A stretch of DNA of 64,000 bases from Fomitopsis serialis (GCF_022376445.1 NW_025954983.1:186001-250000); one strand, 5' to 3'. Shown: positions 35,801 through 47,114, counted from the stretch's first letter. The notes: generated by a model from the sequence alone, not told the origin. Translations and numbers: made by a program.

Positions 35801-36053
35801 CTGCGGCCGAGCAGCGTCTTGCCGTGCTGCATTAGCTCGGCTACGGAGTGCTTCCCATCGCGGATGCGCTCTTGCAGCTGCGAAGCGATGAGCGCGACGG
35901 CCTCTGTTTGGTTCAGCTGCAATCCCCGCGCGAGACGCTTCTGCGCGAGAAAGCCTGCCTATGTCGGGGTTAACTCGTTGCGGAAATAGGAGAAGGGCGT
36001 GAGCATACTTGGTGCAGCAGGAGCTTCGCCTCCTCCCTGGGAGAGATCCTCAT
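32890..36053 (-). CDS. URE1: Urease, single-chain (gamma-beta-alpha) eukaryotic type
   Basis: This nickel enzyme hydrolyses urea to ammonia and carbamate in the cytosol. It starts [15 protein letters not shown] at 36053 (urease gamma part), then [20 protein letters not shown] and the beta part ([25 protein letters not shown]). The catalytic alpha part has [14 protein letters not shown], the nickel-binding [11 protein letters not shown], the carbamylated-lysine site GLKLHEDWG, and [17 protein letters not shown]. The mobile flap follows with [20 protein letters not shown]. It ends at YNLF and TGA at 32890-32892. About ten introns splice without any frame break. Activity would require accessory proteins (UreD/F/G type) that are not in this window. 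A short in-frame upstream ORF is annotated separately. Confidence 0.95.
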
Positions 36054-36062
36054 CGCAAACGT

Positions 36063-36167
36063 TCACAACTCCGACCAGGGTAGCTGGATGTTGGCCAGAT
36101 CACCGAGTTGGTGCACTCGGTCTTCGAGGTTGAGCCTCACGCACTCCTGCCCGTGCTCGTCGACCAT
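36063..36167 (-). other. In-frame upstream ORF before urease
   Basis: A 34-codon ORF (starting MVDEHGQECVRLNLEDRV, TGA at 36063-36065) lies on the minus strand. It is in the same frame as urease, with the TGA only three codons before the urease ATG. It could be a translation-controlling uORF or an N-terminal extension behind a stop. Coding nature is not proven. Confidence 0.45.
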
Positions 36168-37140
36168 GGCAAGATAAGATAGTGTACGTCGATCCCCCGC
36201 AAATTAGCGCGAAGTTGGAAATGGAGAGATTCGAATCTGCCTCATGTTCATACATAGCGCGCGTAGCTCTTTTGAGTTCTCTTCGTGCTTGCTCTCATCC
36301 GCCCAACGACCATCCAACGACCACCGCTGCTCTTCTTGTCTTTGCAATTCAGTCCATCTCTCGCTGTACTCTGCTGCTTAGGCAACTATCACTATCAACA
36401 GTCTTGCATGGCATGGGAGTCTGGAACTATCTTTGACCGTCTCGTTCGCTCTGACCCCAACTCGACAAGTTGGCTGGCTGTCTGACCGTTGCTGGATAGC
36501 CTCGATGTCCCTTTCCCAGAATTTGCCACTCGATGACGTTCAACTGCGCAAAGGCGTGTACCAGGACTCGGTGGCGATGCCCCGATAAAGCAGTGCTCCT
36601 CTAGCTTGGGCCGGGTGAACGGAAAGAGTGTCAGACTGCTCAAGATCAGTTGACTCGCTCTGGGAGAATCAATGAATATCAACAGTACGAGTCTCAGCTG
36701 CCCTCACGTCTTGTTGGCATCATAGCCCGACGCTGAACATCAACTGACACCTACCTCCAATCACTTGATGACTCCCATGCAACAGGTTCCAAGCTCACGC
36801 TGCAGATAAGCCGACCGGGCAGCGCGGCGTGGCCCGTGCGGCCGAGTCTGAGGATAGGATTGTATCGAGCAGCATTGTGTCCGGGTCGGAGCAAGGGCGG
36901 CGTGGCTGCAGCGAGGCGGACGAGCGGCGTCGAGGCGCTGCGGGGGAGCGCGGAGCGCCCGCAAGTCCGATGAGTGGCTCTGCCCGCGCGGCCCATCTTT
37001 GGCAATTTCGCACGTGATTTTCATTTTGCGACGGACTCATATCCGCTGGGGACCTTCCCCGAGCTGTCTTGTCTTCCGTTCCATCACTGCCCTCCGTCCC
37101 ACCATCACCCGGGACATCACTTAAACCCCCTCCGTCGTCG
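36168..37140. other. Divergent promoter region, urease / hypothetical gene
   Basis: About 1 kb lies between the divergent urease and the gene at 37141. I see no conserved coding pattern in it. The right half is C-rich and probably holds the promoter and leader of the 37141 gene. Confidence 0.45.
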
Positions 37141-37859
37141 ATGGCCTTCTCTTCGACCCTCGCCGCGACACCCACCCCCTCGACCCAGCCTGTTAGCCGT
37201 AAACGCACCATGTCTTTCTCCTCGCCACCGCCCCGCAAAGCTGCCCGTACAGGCCTTCAGCGTACCGGCTCCTACCTGTCTTTGGAAGACATGCAGGCTG
37301 CCGTAACCACAACCCTATACGGCCGCACCAGCAGCGCTTCGCCTTCTTCGTCTTCGCGCTCGGAGCGAGTCCCCAACGGGCCCACGTCCGCAATCCGCGA
37401 CATAGAGACGAGCGTGGCCACAAGAAAACTTCACAGCGCTCGACGCCCACCGTAGCTCAGCCATCCACCTCTCCTACACCGGTTCCTACGTCCGTCTCCA
37501 TCGTCATGCCCAGCTTCCGCCGTCCGTCGCCTCTCGCGGCCAAGCCGTCCACAGCGCCGCCTCGCACATGCTTCCCACGCTCCAAGCCAGAGCCGACCTT
37601 TACCGTGTGGCCATTACAACCCGCATGCGCATGTCGCCCGAGGGTCGAAAGATACTCTACATGGGCCGCGGTTAGCGCTGTCGATGTACACGGCGAATCG
37701 GGAACTCGAGCGCTCGCTGCAGATGGCGACGAACGACCTGAGCGGATAGTCGCGTCTCAGCGCGAGGGGGATGGTGACACTATCATGACGGAGGACGTTG
37801 GGCAGCCGTGGGTCGTCGTCCCACCGGAGGATTGGGAGATGGTCGATTGCGCGGCGTAG
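37141..37859 (+). CDS. Hypothetical fungal protein (frame-broken)
   Basis: I cannot give a function. Pieces in three frames form one plausible polypeptide. It starts MAFSSTLAATPTPS, then a basic patch (SRKRTMSFSSPPPRKAART), TGSYLSLEDMQAAVTTTLYG, a Ser/Pro-rich middle and FPRSKPEP. The conserved-looking core reads YRVAITTRMRMSPEGRKILY and LALSMYTANRELER. The C-terminus GDTIMTEDVGQPWVVVPPED, WEMVDCAA ends at the TAG 37857-37859. Single-base losses are inferred near 37407 (GG), 37593 (CCC) and 37666 (GGGCCC); a further shift occurs near 37720. Whether this is a pseudogene or an assembly artefact depends on the raw reads; the repeated one-base pattern favours artefact. Confidence 0.55.
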
Positions 37860-38367
37860 GATGGATGGGTGGGCAAGCTTTCGATTTACGGAGGACGGCG
37901 ACCTGGACTTCGATGACAACGGCGACCCCATGCTCCGCCGAGCCCCGGCCTCGCGGAACAGTGCATGACTGCAATCACCCTACACGGATACATGCTTCCC
38001 CGCTTTTGTTCTCTCACAGGGCGTGGACGCCCATGGCGGCTTCGCATCCTGCTATAGTTCTTCTGGCCAACTGGCCGTTGTATCTTCATATGGAAAACAG
38101 GGACTTTGTTGTAGTACTATTGTACAGGAACCAAGATCGTATGTAGCTCGTGTGTAGCTGTAATCAGAAGTGTGCCTCGCTGCGGATGTTATCATTATTG
38201 GCTGCGAATGCTCGTCGCTATGTGTTTTCCGTGTATGACGACAATAGCTGCTGCCTGGAGGTATACCAACTCGGATGTTCGCTTGTGAGGCCTCGTCTCC
38301 ATTCTTCGGCACTGTTAACAAATGACAATGGAGCATCCGGATACGACAACATGAAGGAAGCGTTGTG
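37860..38367. other. Convergent 3' region, nothing recognised
   Basis: This half-kilobase lies between the convergent 3' ends of the genes at 37141 and 38368. No coding or structural signal is supported. Confidence 0.4.
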
Positions 38368-39023
38368 CTAGTATCTCGTTCGCCTCTTCTTTGAGACTGG
38401 CATCTCAGGGACGTGCGTCCCTTCGGTGCAACCATGCGACCGGCCGTCCTCTTTACAACAAGACCAGAAGAAACTTTCCGGGAAGGACTCCCTGTTCTCT
38501 GGAGTGTCCATAGGACCGTGCACATCCTCGTCATGGTCCGGAAACCCCTCCTCGTCGACTCTAGTTCACCTACGGTGGGTGTCGGTCAACAGCGGGCTGA
38601 ACAGCCAAATCAACGTATAGGCGTACCAGGATGATACATGCATTCATCCTCTTCCCGTTCTTCGGCCACGTCGAAGTCTTCGCCGCAGCGCAAGCAGGTC
38701 GCCCATCGGGAGATCATTTCCGGTGCCCCTCCAGCGTGTCCCTGCGCAGCGCGTGGCCGAGCGAGGCGGTCCTCGGCAACCAGGTTCTCGAACAGTGCAT
38801 GCGCCGAGACGGCGTCGTCTGCCACCATGTTCGCTAGAACGTCCCGCAGTTTGTCCTCGGGGCACGTCTCTATGGCCGTATACAGCTGCTGGCGCGCTCC
38901 TGCGCTGAGCGGTGGAATTCGGACCTCATTGTGACGTGGGCCCGCGGCCGCCGGATGTCCAGCATTTTCTGGCTCGCTGTCGTATGTTAGGTCTATGATG
39001 TCCTCTTGAGCTGGTCTAGGCAT
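38368..39023 (-). CDS. Conserved-type Cys-containing fungal protein
   Basis: Function unknown. The start at 39023 gives MPRPAQEDIIDLTYDSEPE, where IIDLTYDSE resembles a SUMO-interacting motif preceding an acidic patch. A helical region (ARQQLYTAIETCPEDKLRDV) and a Cys pair (WATCLRCGEDFDV) follow, then DECMYHPG. An intron of about 60 nt (about 38563-38622) follows. The second exon has an acidic linker, HGPMDTPENRESFPESFFWS, CCKEDGRSHGCTEGTH and a basic end KKRRTRY, with TAG at 38368-38370. The Cys/His residues suggest a small zinc-binding fold. One base is missing near 38560, just inside exon 2; restoring it joins HPGEL to the acidic linker. I recall similar WSCC...GC proteins in many fungi but cannot name the family. 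Confidence 0.6.
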
Positions 39024-41538
39024 GATGTCGTCACGACGTTGGATGACCGTCTGGTGGAAGCTCACCGTCAAGGCGGTCAGAGCCTAGAAACGGTTCAACC
39101 AGGCTTGTCTATGCGTACCTTGTGAGGATACGTATACCACTGGGATATTGTGAGAGTGAACTTCAGCTTCTCAATGTGACCGTACTGCTGTATGACGCTG
39201 CTAATTGCACGAGGCTGAGAGCCTGAGAGCGCTACTGAAGGTCTTTACATACTTACGTCACTCGACCGTCGGTCCGTGATGTCCGATTATATCGGAGGAC
39301 GGTTCAGTAGTAGTCCAAGTGAAGTACATACGTGCAACATCCTTCCTTGCACATGGATGGTGGGATGAGTTTCAAAGGACTTGGACGATGTTTGACTGTC
39401 GGGCCAGACAGCCTGGAGCTACTTGTTCCATTGGCACCACAGCCGGCGGCGGCGTTCGATGGGACACGCCAATTGAAAGCAAACAAATTCGTAGCATATG
39501 CCTCGACGCCATCCTGAACGTTATGAAAGTTAGTTCTTTGCGATCTTCTACAGATACTACAGGACATATCACAAGGCGAAGACGTGTTTATTTGGGTTTA
39601 TCTAGAAACATTGGCCAAACTTTGGGCCCGTTGAGGAGATTCCCTGAAGGAACGCTCACGTGGCGCGACGCGCGTCGACGTGCTTCCCCGGTGTCGACGG
39701 AACCATTGCACCAGTGCAGCAGCACCACTCACCTCGGCCCCGACTCGTATGCGCACACCTTCCACCCACCGACCCTCCCGTCATTACGATGAACTGTACG
39801 CGCGAGACGCGGCGGGAGCTCGCCTCACTTAGTTCCTAGGTGCGAATGTATGAAGCTTTGAGGAAGGTCGGGAACCCCGACTCATATGTGGTCAAGGTCG
39901 GTCTTTCTGTAACAGCCATCAAATTCATGCCAGACGTTTGCAGCGAGAGACCACGTGGATTATGGGTCTAGCAAGCCGGCCTCTGCAATACGCAATGGTG
40001 TAGGAAGTGGACCTTATACTTACGGTACGCATGCCGTATATACGCGCCACGCTCATGACTTCTACTCCATATTTGATGTAATGGTACACGCGACACGAGC
40101 CGGTCTCTGGTTCTACACCTGTGCAATTCAGTCTTCGGGTGCCATCGTCGGCGGCGTCCACTGAGGACTCAGTAACATTGCAAGAATTATCTCGCCGAGT
40201 ACCAGTACGTTTTTATCGCCTATAGTCTGTGTCACGAAGCGCGCTCAACATGCTAGGAATGTGGGTTCCGCAATCGAACTATCAGCCCTAGGACTCTCGA
40301 ACATGTCATGTGCAGGCGTCCTTCTCAAAATGATGAACATGCGTCAGCGTGGGTCAGCACGGATTAAAACGCCCTTAGGATCAACTTCAAGCTGACCGCA
40401 GTAACTATGTTAGCCACAACAGCCCTGCTTGGCCCTTTGGGGCACTCAAACGCTCATCAGACCACCAGGCCTCCGACAGGTCGTCGGGTGGTCCCTCTGT
40501 CCGGAGGGCGATGACGTCTCTGTACGGGTACGTGGGAGAACAAGATACGACCGGACCCGTGGATCGGGCTCTTTGGACACGGGAGTCTCAGGCCAGTCTC
40601 AGGTATGCGCTCACCGGCTCAGCGCTCACAGCGTCGATGATCCCGTCTACAGGACGCTGACTGATTGGGTACGATATATGCCCATCCAGTACGCACCTAC
40701 ATCGAGAAGACCTCATAGACCTAGTCAGTCGCCCTACCATCTCAACTGGGGCAACGAATTGTAACCTAAAGATGACCCGGCTGATCAGGTACGCCTGTGT
40801 GCCTGTCGATACATCTTGTACGGGTACACGCGCAAACCGGGGGAACAGCCTGGAACAGCATGATCGAATGCCCATGCTATCGCTTGGCCAATCTCACGCA
40901 GTGGCAACAGCGAACCCGAAGCTGGCTTACTGCTGCCCAGATGTGCCCTGCCCGCAGTTGGACACGCTGACCACATGCTGCAAGGCAGCCTAGTACTTCT
41001 GTGGGATAGCCGCCTGTCTGGTGGACTTGACAGCAGGGTTAGCTCTCAACATGCTACCGTACGTGTCCATTTGAACCAGAGCTCTCTCACCTGCGGAGAA
41101 GGCTTCGACTTGGATGTCCGTTTGGCTCGATCACGGAATGCGGTTCCATAGGGGCGGGTCGAGCGCACATGAAGACGGGACGCTCAGGTACTGTTCCGAC
41201 TGATCAGATCGGGCTGTACGAAGCGATCAGGGACCTCCGTGGAACAAGTGCCGAGCAATATGTCATGCCTCTTCAGAAGCCGTAACGTTCAGCAGTCACC
41301 GGTACGGCATGGAACGATACTGACTTACTGCGGTATCACAACACAATGGCGTCGTATCGGCTCGAGAATGACCAGAGGATGGGTACGCGCAGAACGACAA
41401 CGTGCAGATACTAACAGAGCTAAAAAGCAAGCTATTTTATACAGATCTATACTGTGGGCGTTTTTTTGTGTTCCAGAGGTCGCGTACACCGCGCCGTGGG
41501 ATCAGCATGTGGATGCCCCCGGAAAGGGCCTACGAAGC
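39024..41538. other. Gene-poor 2.5 kb, no gene supported
   Basis: No conserved motif, repeat or transposon end was found on either strand. Open frames up to 157 codons (39319-39792) show no family pattern. The stretch coding VDDPVYRTLTDWVRYMPIQY near 40630-40690 looks marginally coding but could not be extended. Given the one-base errors nearby, a fast-evolving gene could be hidden here. Confidence 0.4.
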
Positions 41539-42573
41539 TCACGGAGAACTCAGGGCCTTTTCAAGCGGAGCGGCCATCTCCTCCGGATTGCCAACCCAAT
41601 GCACTATTTGGTCTTTGGTGGTGATGATGAACACTATCGCCAATAGTCAGTCTTCAGAAACTGTATTGGACGGGAATGAAGAGCTAACCTAGCGGATCGA
41701 TAGGTTTTGGCCTGGCTCGAACAATCCTATGGAACGCGTCTTAGCTGACATCTCAAGAGGCTAGTCAGCAGAGCACCAATACCTTGCACGGCGACGCGAT
41801 GCGAGTCGATGTATATCGGGTAGTCCATGTCACTCCGGCTATCGATGAAGTTCTTGACGATGGACCGACAATCGCCGTTTTGTTGAAGATGCCTTCGTGA
41901 TTGAAGGTGATGACCTTGACGTCCGGTTTGGTCGCGTTAATTCTCGAGAGTACGCCGCAGACCACATGACAAGGCTGAAGAAGATGGGACACCAATTGAG
42001 AATTGACATGGAAGCGGGGGTGCCGCACGTACCCGGCACCACCTGAGAAGGATATATTGCGGTTAGTTATCTGACGTTCTGCCGAAGAGATAAGCGACGA
42101 GACTCACGATGCCCAGAATTCAATCACGACTACCTTCTTGTTTCTCCACCCGTCCTTGGTCGGTCGTATGCACTCAAATGCGTCCGAATCGAGCCATGAC
42201 AGGTCCACCCTCTTGCCGAGGAGGGGGCTTCGCCAGCCAGGGCGCAGGAACGCAGGTGGACCCTTCTTCATCTGCTCCTCAAGGGCTTCCCATGTTGGCA
42301 GCCGTGCCTTTTTCATAAAGCGGTCCACGACTGCGGGGTTGTGCGTTGCCCTGAACCGCGCTTCGGGGAGCTAGCGTCAAGACGCCGACGCGCGGGGGTG
42401 CGAGCAGGTGCGTACCTACAGCGGCATCCCACCTAGCTGGTGTTCAGCGTTCAGCGGGCGGCCAACAATGTCAGAGCGTGACATACGGAAACATAGCAGT
42501 GCGCACCTTGATCCCACTTGTCCTCGTATAATGGCTGAAACACGGACCATATGTTGGTGCGGAAATCATTCAT
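41539..42573 (-). CDS. Thioredoxin-like fold protein (redoxin/TlpA type)
   Basis: The likely start is the ATG at 42573 (MNDFRTNIWSVFQPLYEDKW). The next exons read RFMKKARLPTWEALEEQMKK, RPGWRSPLLGKRVDLSWLDS, then the beta strand and active-site edge VVVIEFWAS, with WC following across an intron. Downstream are DVKVITFNHEGIF, SIVKNFIDSRSDMDYPIYID and SHRVAVQ, and a last exon VFIITTKDQIVHWVGNPEEM, then APLEKALSSP and a TGA at 41539-41541. The strand order and WASWC edge indicate a thioredoxin-like redox domain. The second active-site Cys is not readable because the frame is disturbed right after WC. One base is missing near 41875 (GGG to GG in the coding strand). Role and partner are unknown. 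Confidence 0.6.
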
Positions 42574-43085
42574 GGCGGCCAGCTCCTCTGGTGATTCTCG
42601 GCCAGTTGGGACGCCATGACGCTGCGTTATACGTAGCGTCAGTCGCGAGCTCGAGTGAGACGATGCAAGTTGCAAACCTCGGGAAGTTCAGGCCGCCGCT
42701 TTATGGGAGCTGTAATGAGATATATGAACAGGCAGGTGGGTCATAGAGGGCAGGAATTCGGCGGTAAGTTGGATAGGAGCTTTAAGATGCCGGTAAGGTG
42801 CGGCAGGACGGAGAGGGAGATTTCTAATTACGCCTGCATGGAAGAGGCGTCGGCCTGGGCCAGCAATCAATCACAAGAGCTAGAATACCCCTCGGCGCTT
42901 CCCGTCATCTACAGCCCTAACGTAACTCTTGTTTCTTCTCCTTTTCCAGAGAACCAGCATCTTCATCGTCCCATTACGTGTTTGATCGAGATGCTCATTC
43001 GTTCCTCCGCACCCGTCATAGATTTGTCCGGCAATGGGCGAACAATGCCAAAACATCATAATGCAGTAAAAACGGGGATCATTAA
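42574..43085. other. Spacer upstream of the thioredoxin-like gene and tRNA
   Basis: This half-kilobase should contain the promoter of the minus-strand thioredoxin-like gene. Nothing specific was recognised. Confidence 0.35.
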
Positions 43086-43173
43086 GGGCGTTTAGCACAG
43101 TGGTAGCGCGCATGCTTTGCACACATTGTGTGAATATTGCATGAGGTCGAGGGTTCAAGCCCCTCAACGTCCA
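43086..43173 (+). tRNA. tRNA-Ala (anticodon TGC) with intron
   Basis: The acceptor stem GGGCGTT pairs with AACGTCC, including the G3:U70 pair that identifies alanine tRNAs. A D-arm (GCACAGTGGTAGCGC) follows. The anticodon stem CATGC/GCATG encloses anticodon TGC, and an intron of about 16 nt is inserted one base after the anticodon, the canonical site. The T-arm is GAGGG TTCAAGC CCCTC with an intact B box. The discriminator base is A at 43173. A T-rich Pol III terminator follows directly. Confidence 0.92.
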
Positions 43174-43185
43174 TTTTGTTTTTTT
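43174..43185 (+). terminator. RNA polymerase III terminator of tRNA-Ala
   Basis: TTTTG followed by seven T residues lies immediately after the discriminator base, a standard Pol III stop. Confidence 0.85.
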
Positions 43186-43186
43186 G

Positions 43187-44349
43187 CTGAGTAGCCGGAG
43201 TCTTTGGAGAGGATCCTATGATACGCAAGTGTGTTCGCTCTGGGCTGTATGCAAACTACTTTCGTGATTGAGTACGCGCGGTACTAGCCAAGCACCCAAA
43301 GGACCTAGCCATTCCTGCAATTTTACGCTGAAGTGGTCACTTTTCACGCTGTTTGCTCCGGTGTCGAAGTGGTATTGTCTAGTTACTATGCCGTCCTGGT
43401 TGTTCGGCAACATGCACGCCCGAATCGAATTCAAAAGACCTCGTACGTTTGTACACTTTCAATAGCGCTCTGGGTCCTTGTCATGCACACAATCACGCGC
43501 ATATCCGACTCGGATGCAGCCTTGAATACAATAACCAACCAGGGACGAGTCCCCGACTCGGAGTAATCTCACTGTCGATTAGTGCCGCACGTACGTCGGC
43601 GCTACCGCGATGAGCGGATGCAATTAGGCTACACAAGAAGGGGAACTTCGGTCAGGATATCGGATCCCTACATGACTCTACCATACACATTTGCGCACAA
43701 CTGGGGTGACAGGATACATGCAGAACTATCAAATACTTCGAAAGCGCGCCAAAATTTACTGTCCGCAGCGTGGTTCTGGTTCATGGCTATGGCAGTAAAA
43801 TGGGCGCGTGCCGGGCGTATTGCGGCTCTCAGCATCAGCCGCGCGGGCCCCAAGGCCAGAAGACGGGAACAGTCCTGCGTGAGAACACGTCAGCATCTTG
43901 AAGCTCTCGCCCTCCTGGTCAGTAGGACTTGCAAACGAAGTTGCGGAAGCGCATACGTAACTCTCACGATGCAAGCGAGGGAACGCGCAGAATGACGACG
44001 CCTTCCGACACCAAGCATAGTCGGAGAGTGGGCGAGTCTGCAGATTGTGTGGGTAGGCTAGAAGTAGTCTGTCGACTAGCGAGCCAATACTCGCACGCTG
44101 GGAAGAGGAGTCCACAGAGGTTCCGAGGGAGTGTCTGCGAAGGCACACCAGAACGTGAAGACATAGCAGCCCACAAGGGACAGCAATTAACCCATATGAG
44201 GTTCAGAAGACGCGACTGACAACACGTCGTGGCCGAAGCCGCTGTGCAGAGCCCAACGTGACAGGATACCGGGTATGCTCGTGGGGCGTGACGAGCGGAA
44301 TCGTCGGGCGCCATGCTCGGAAATTTGACACATGTACGATGGTTGCAGA
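43187..44349. other. Spacer, no gene supported
   Basis: About 1.1 kb between the tRNA and the DUF1295 gene holds only short frames without family motifs. Confidence 0.35.
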
Positions 44350-45675
44350 CTATCGGTGCGGCAATCTGAATGTCTGGGAAAGGCTCCAGGGACAAAGATG
44401 TAACGGCCAGATGTCAAAGTACCACACACCGTTTGTATTCCTGCCACCTCGGGTCGTTGCCGAATTTCAAGTTTCCTGCCTTCTGTGAACAACCATAACG
44501 CAGTCAGGTTCGCGGATATTAGCTATGACGGGTCCTATGGAAGCACTCACCTCCAGTGGCGGCACCCCCGACACGTTGCGCAGCAGAAACCACGTCAATA
44601 GTGGACTCGCGCCGGCGAGCAGCCATGAAGCGCGCGGAACGAGGGCGTGCACAGCGAGTGGACAGAGAGTAACCAAATGCCAGTCCACAGGCCCACCTCG
44701 CCTACGTAGCTGAGAAGCAGGGCGCCGTTTATAAGACCATAGTGTCGCAGGGAGATGACACGTACTTCGGGTGGCGGCTATGCTCCATAAGCCATTGGTA
44801 ATGAATTTCTCGTTATGCTCCTTTTTGTCTCTGGCACGGCGCCAGGTGGTCTTCTGCCTGTCGGCGACTGCGAATTCGGGTCAGTCTCATTCACTTCGAC
44901 ACTTCGAAGGGTCCTGTAGGATGGCGAAGCACCCACTGATCTCAAATAGCCAGGAACCGGCAAACAAAGCAAGTGAGAAATAATCAAACGGGCGAGTGGC
45001 GGATGTGCGGAGGCGGGTAACGTGTTGACCTTGCAAACATAATCGTGTCAGAGAGCCTCATGTCTACCCGCCATCTGCTGTCTGAATCGACGTACCAGAT
45101 ACACTGGCAAGCCGACGACGAAAACCACGTAGCTATGGGAGCGGAGACATTCGTACGTCAGTCCGAAAGACCATTACACGAGGCTTATGAGTTCGGTACC
45201 TGAGCCATCCGAAAGCTGTGAACTTTGCCGGCTGGTATTTAATTTCGTCGAACCTTGAGTCACCCCTGCTTTTAGCGCCCTCTGCCAGGTTCGATAAGTT
45301 CAGCGGCTATCGACTGCGAGGTAGTGCCTGTCACTCACAGTGACAAGAAATGTACCGAGCCGCGTACTCAGACGACTATGGCAGCACTCAGCAAGAGTTG
45401 CCTGGGGGGCAAGCTGATAAAGAGGGAAGCTGTGCATTTGGAATCTATCCCAGTACTTCGCCTTCATAGATGGGTAATACAGCGAAGTGAAGGTACTCGT
45501 AACGAATCCAAGCGCTCCGCCGAGATCGTAGAATTTCTCGTTTGCCTGCGGGACAAAAATGACAGCCAGAGCTTCGAACGCATTACCTACTGTCGCTCAT
45601 CATGAAGGTAGAGCATACCTGATTGTAGGCCATAGGACACTGCAGCCGTTGGGAGTAACTCGAGAAGGATGGCAT
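44350..45675 (-). CDS. DUF1295 / steroid 5-alpha-reductase-like membrane protein
   Basis: Assembled from small exons in several frames on the minus strand. In order these are ILLELLPTAAVSYGLQS, EKFYDLGGALGFVTSTFTSL, RQLLLSAAIVVWSTRLGTFL, DSRFDEIKYQPAKFTAFGWL, PFDYFSLALFAGSWLFEI, ADRQKTTWRRARDKKEHNEK, FITNGLWSISRHPNYVGEVG, LWTGIWLLSVHSL, ASPLLTWFLLRNVSGVPPLE and FGNDPRWQEYKR. This order, with the SRHPNY...GE motif and VSGVPPLE, matches the DUF1295 family, related to ICMT and steroid reductases; a membrane oxidoreductase is likely but the substrate is unknown. One-base losses are inferred near 45369, 44991, 44779 and 44651. Both ends are uncertain: the start could lie up to 45820 and the last exon junction is off by one. 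Confidence 0.7.
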
Positions 45676-46124
45676 TTGTGCAGTATTATATCAGTGAGGA
45701 TTTGATCAGAAGTTCGCCTGGATAACGTCTCTGAATCAGCTTGTCGCCGCAGTATGAGTGTACACAGAGCTACGCCTGACGACAAAGATGGGGTAGCAGT
45801 GAGAGAAGGAACGCAGATAAGCAGCAACATCGTGACCGTCCTCATTTGGGATCCTCATTGACAGGAAAGCAGCTACGACGCGGTAGCACGTGACCGCGAC
45901 GCGTCATGGTGACATCATGGGGTCTGGCGCACCCCGCCACCGACGCCGGCGGGTCTTGCATATGAGGCCAGCCTGCGTGCTGCAGTACGCAAATGCTTCC
46001 GCCACCGCCCGCACGCTCCCCGCTAGCAGTACGGCGGTCTCTTGCGCGGCAACGAGTCTCGCAATTGCACTTATTCGCGAGTATTAACCGACAAGTCGTT
46101 GCACAAACCAACAATACGCGCCTT
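45676..46124. other. Divergent spacer between DUF1295 and GFA-family genes
   Basis: The two genes diverge from here, so both promoters should lie in this 0.45 kb. No individual element was identified with confidence. Confidence 0.35.
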
Positions 46125-47114
46125 ATGTCTGCTAACGGTCACGTCAGCCCAACGCGCACCCCGAGGCACCGTGCGCAAGGGACGCAGTCCCACATACCCC
46201 ATCCCCCGCCCGAAGACCATCCGACGCACGAGACGCGTGGGATCCCCGATACTGGATGGCGTGGTGAGCTGCCAAGCATGAAGGGCGGTACATACGAGCA
46301 AGACTACATGCGCAAGCCACCATACGAGTGGAAGAGCGAAGGCGGCCTGTTCAAGGCGAAATACTATCGTAGGTCGCCCCCTCTCATGCTATTGACCGTT
46401 CAACGAATTGGATCGCTGTGCAGCAGTGCTGGTGCGGCCATGTCGCGTTTGAATCCACGGTGACCCGCTTGACGCAAAGCACTGCCACTGTCGGCAATGC
46501 CAGCGTTTGCACGGAGCACCATTCCAATGGGCGGTGATTTTCCCCAAGGTCATATATCACCTACTCGGATGCAACCGTGCACTCACCCGTGCCCGCGGAC
46601 AGACTTCCGCCAGGATGGTTCGCAACGAAGGAAAAGCGCTGCACTTCTTCTCCACAGAGGACAGACTGCTGAGCATAGTGTGCCCTGCAAAGTGTCATGC
46701 AACGTCTGCCGATCACCATATTTGACGAGGGCCGCAACACCGTGCTCGCGTACCCGGCGTCGTTTCGCTTCAAGGACGGGCAACATCCACTGGACTTCCA
46801 GCCCACTGCGCACATCTTCTACGGTCAGCGGTAAGACGATCCCCTCCTTTGTACAATTCTGAACGGTATGCTGAACACGATGATCAGTGTCATGGACGTC
46901 CCCGACGGTGTACCCAAATGTCTGGTCACAAGGGCGAAAGCGAGCTGCTGCAGGAAATGGAAGAGGAGGAAGGGTACGCCAAACACTTACGCCGTTTGTT
47001 CTACGCTGCTGAACGTCGCTCTCCGTCCCATTCAGAACCATGCCGAAATACAAGGGCAAGCCGAACGCGTATTCAAAGGCGGAGAAGGAGGACCAAGGGC
47101 CGGAGCTCGCATAA
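46125..47114 (+). CDS. GFA / CENP-V family zinc protein (DUF636)
   Basis: Starts MSANGHVSPTRTPRHRA, then ELPSMKGGTYEQDYMRKPPY. The zinc motifs of the glutathione-dependent formaldehyde-activating (GFA)/CENP-V fold follow: CWCGHVAFES, GDPLDAKHCHCRQCQRLHGA, FQWAVIFPK, HFFSTEDR, CKVSCNVCRSP and FDEGRNTVLAYPASFRF. Then come DFQPTAHIFYGQR, VMDVPDGVPK, SGHKGESELLQEMEEEEG and PKYKGKPNAYSKAEK, with TAA at 47112-47114. Four single-base losses are inferred: 46455 (CC), 46665 (A), 46716 (CC) and 46920 (TGG). Correcting them restores a continuous conserved protein. GFA proteins bind zinc and some act on S-hydroxymethyl-glutathione; in basidiomycetes the substrate is generally unknown. Confidence 0.75.

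Noticed and set aside
35017..35922. A 301-codon minus-strand frame within urease
   Set aside because: Only its first part is urease exon; the rest is a frame reading through introns.
39319..39792. A 157-codon plus-strand open frame
   Set aside because: No recognisable motif and atypical composition; could not be joined to other exons.
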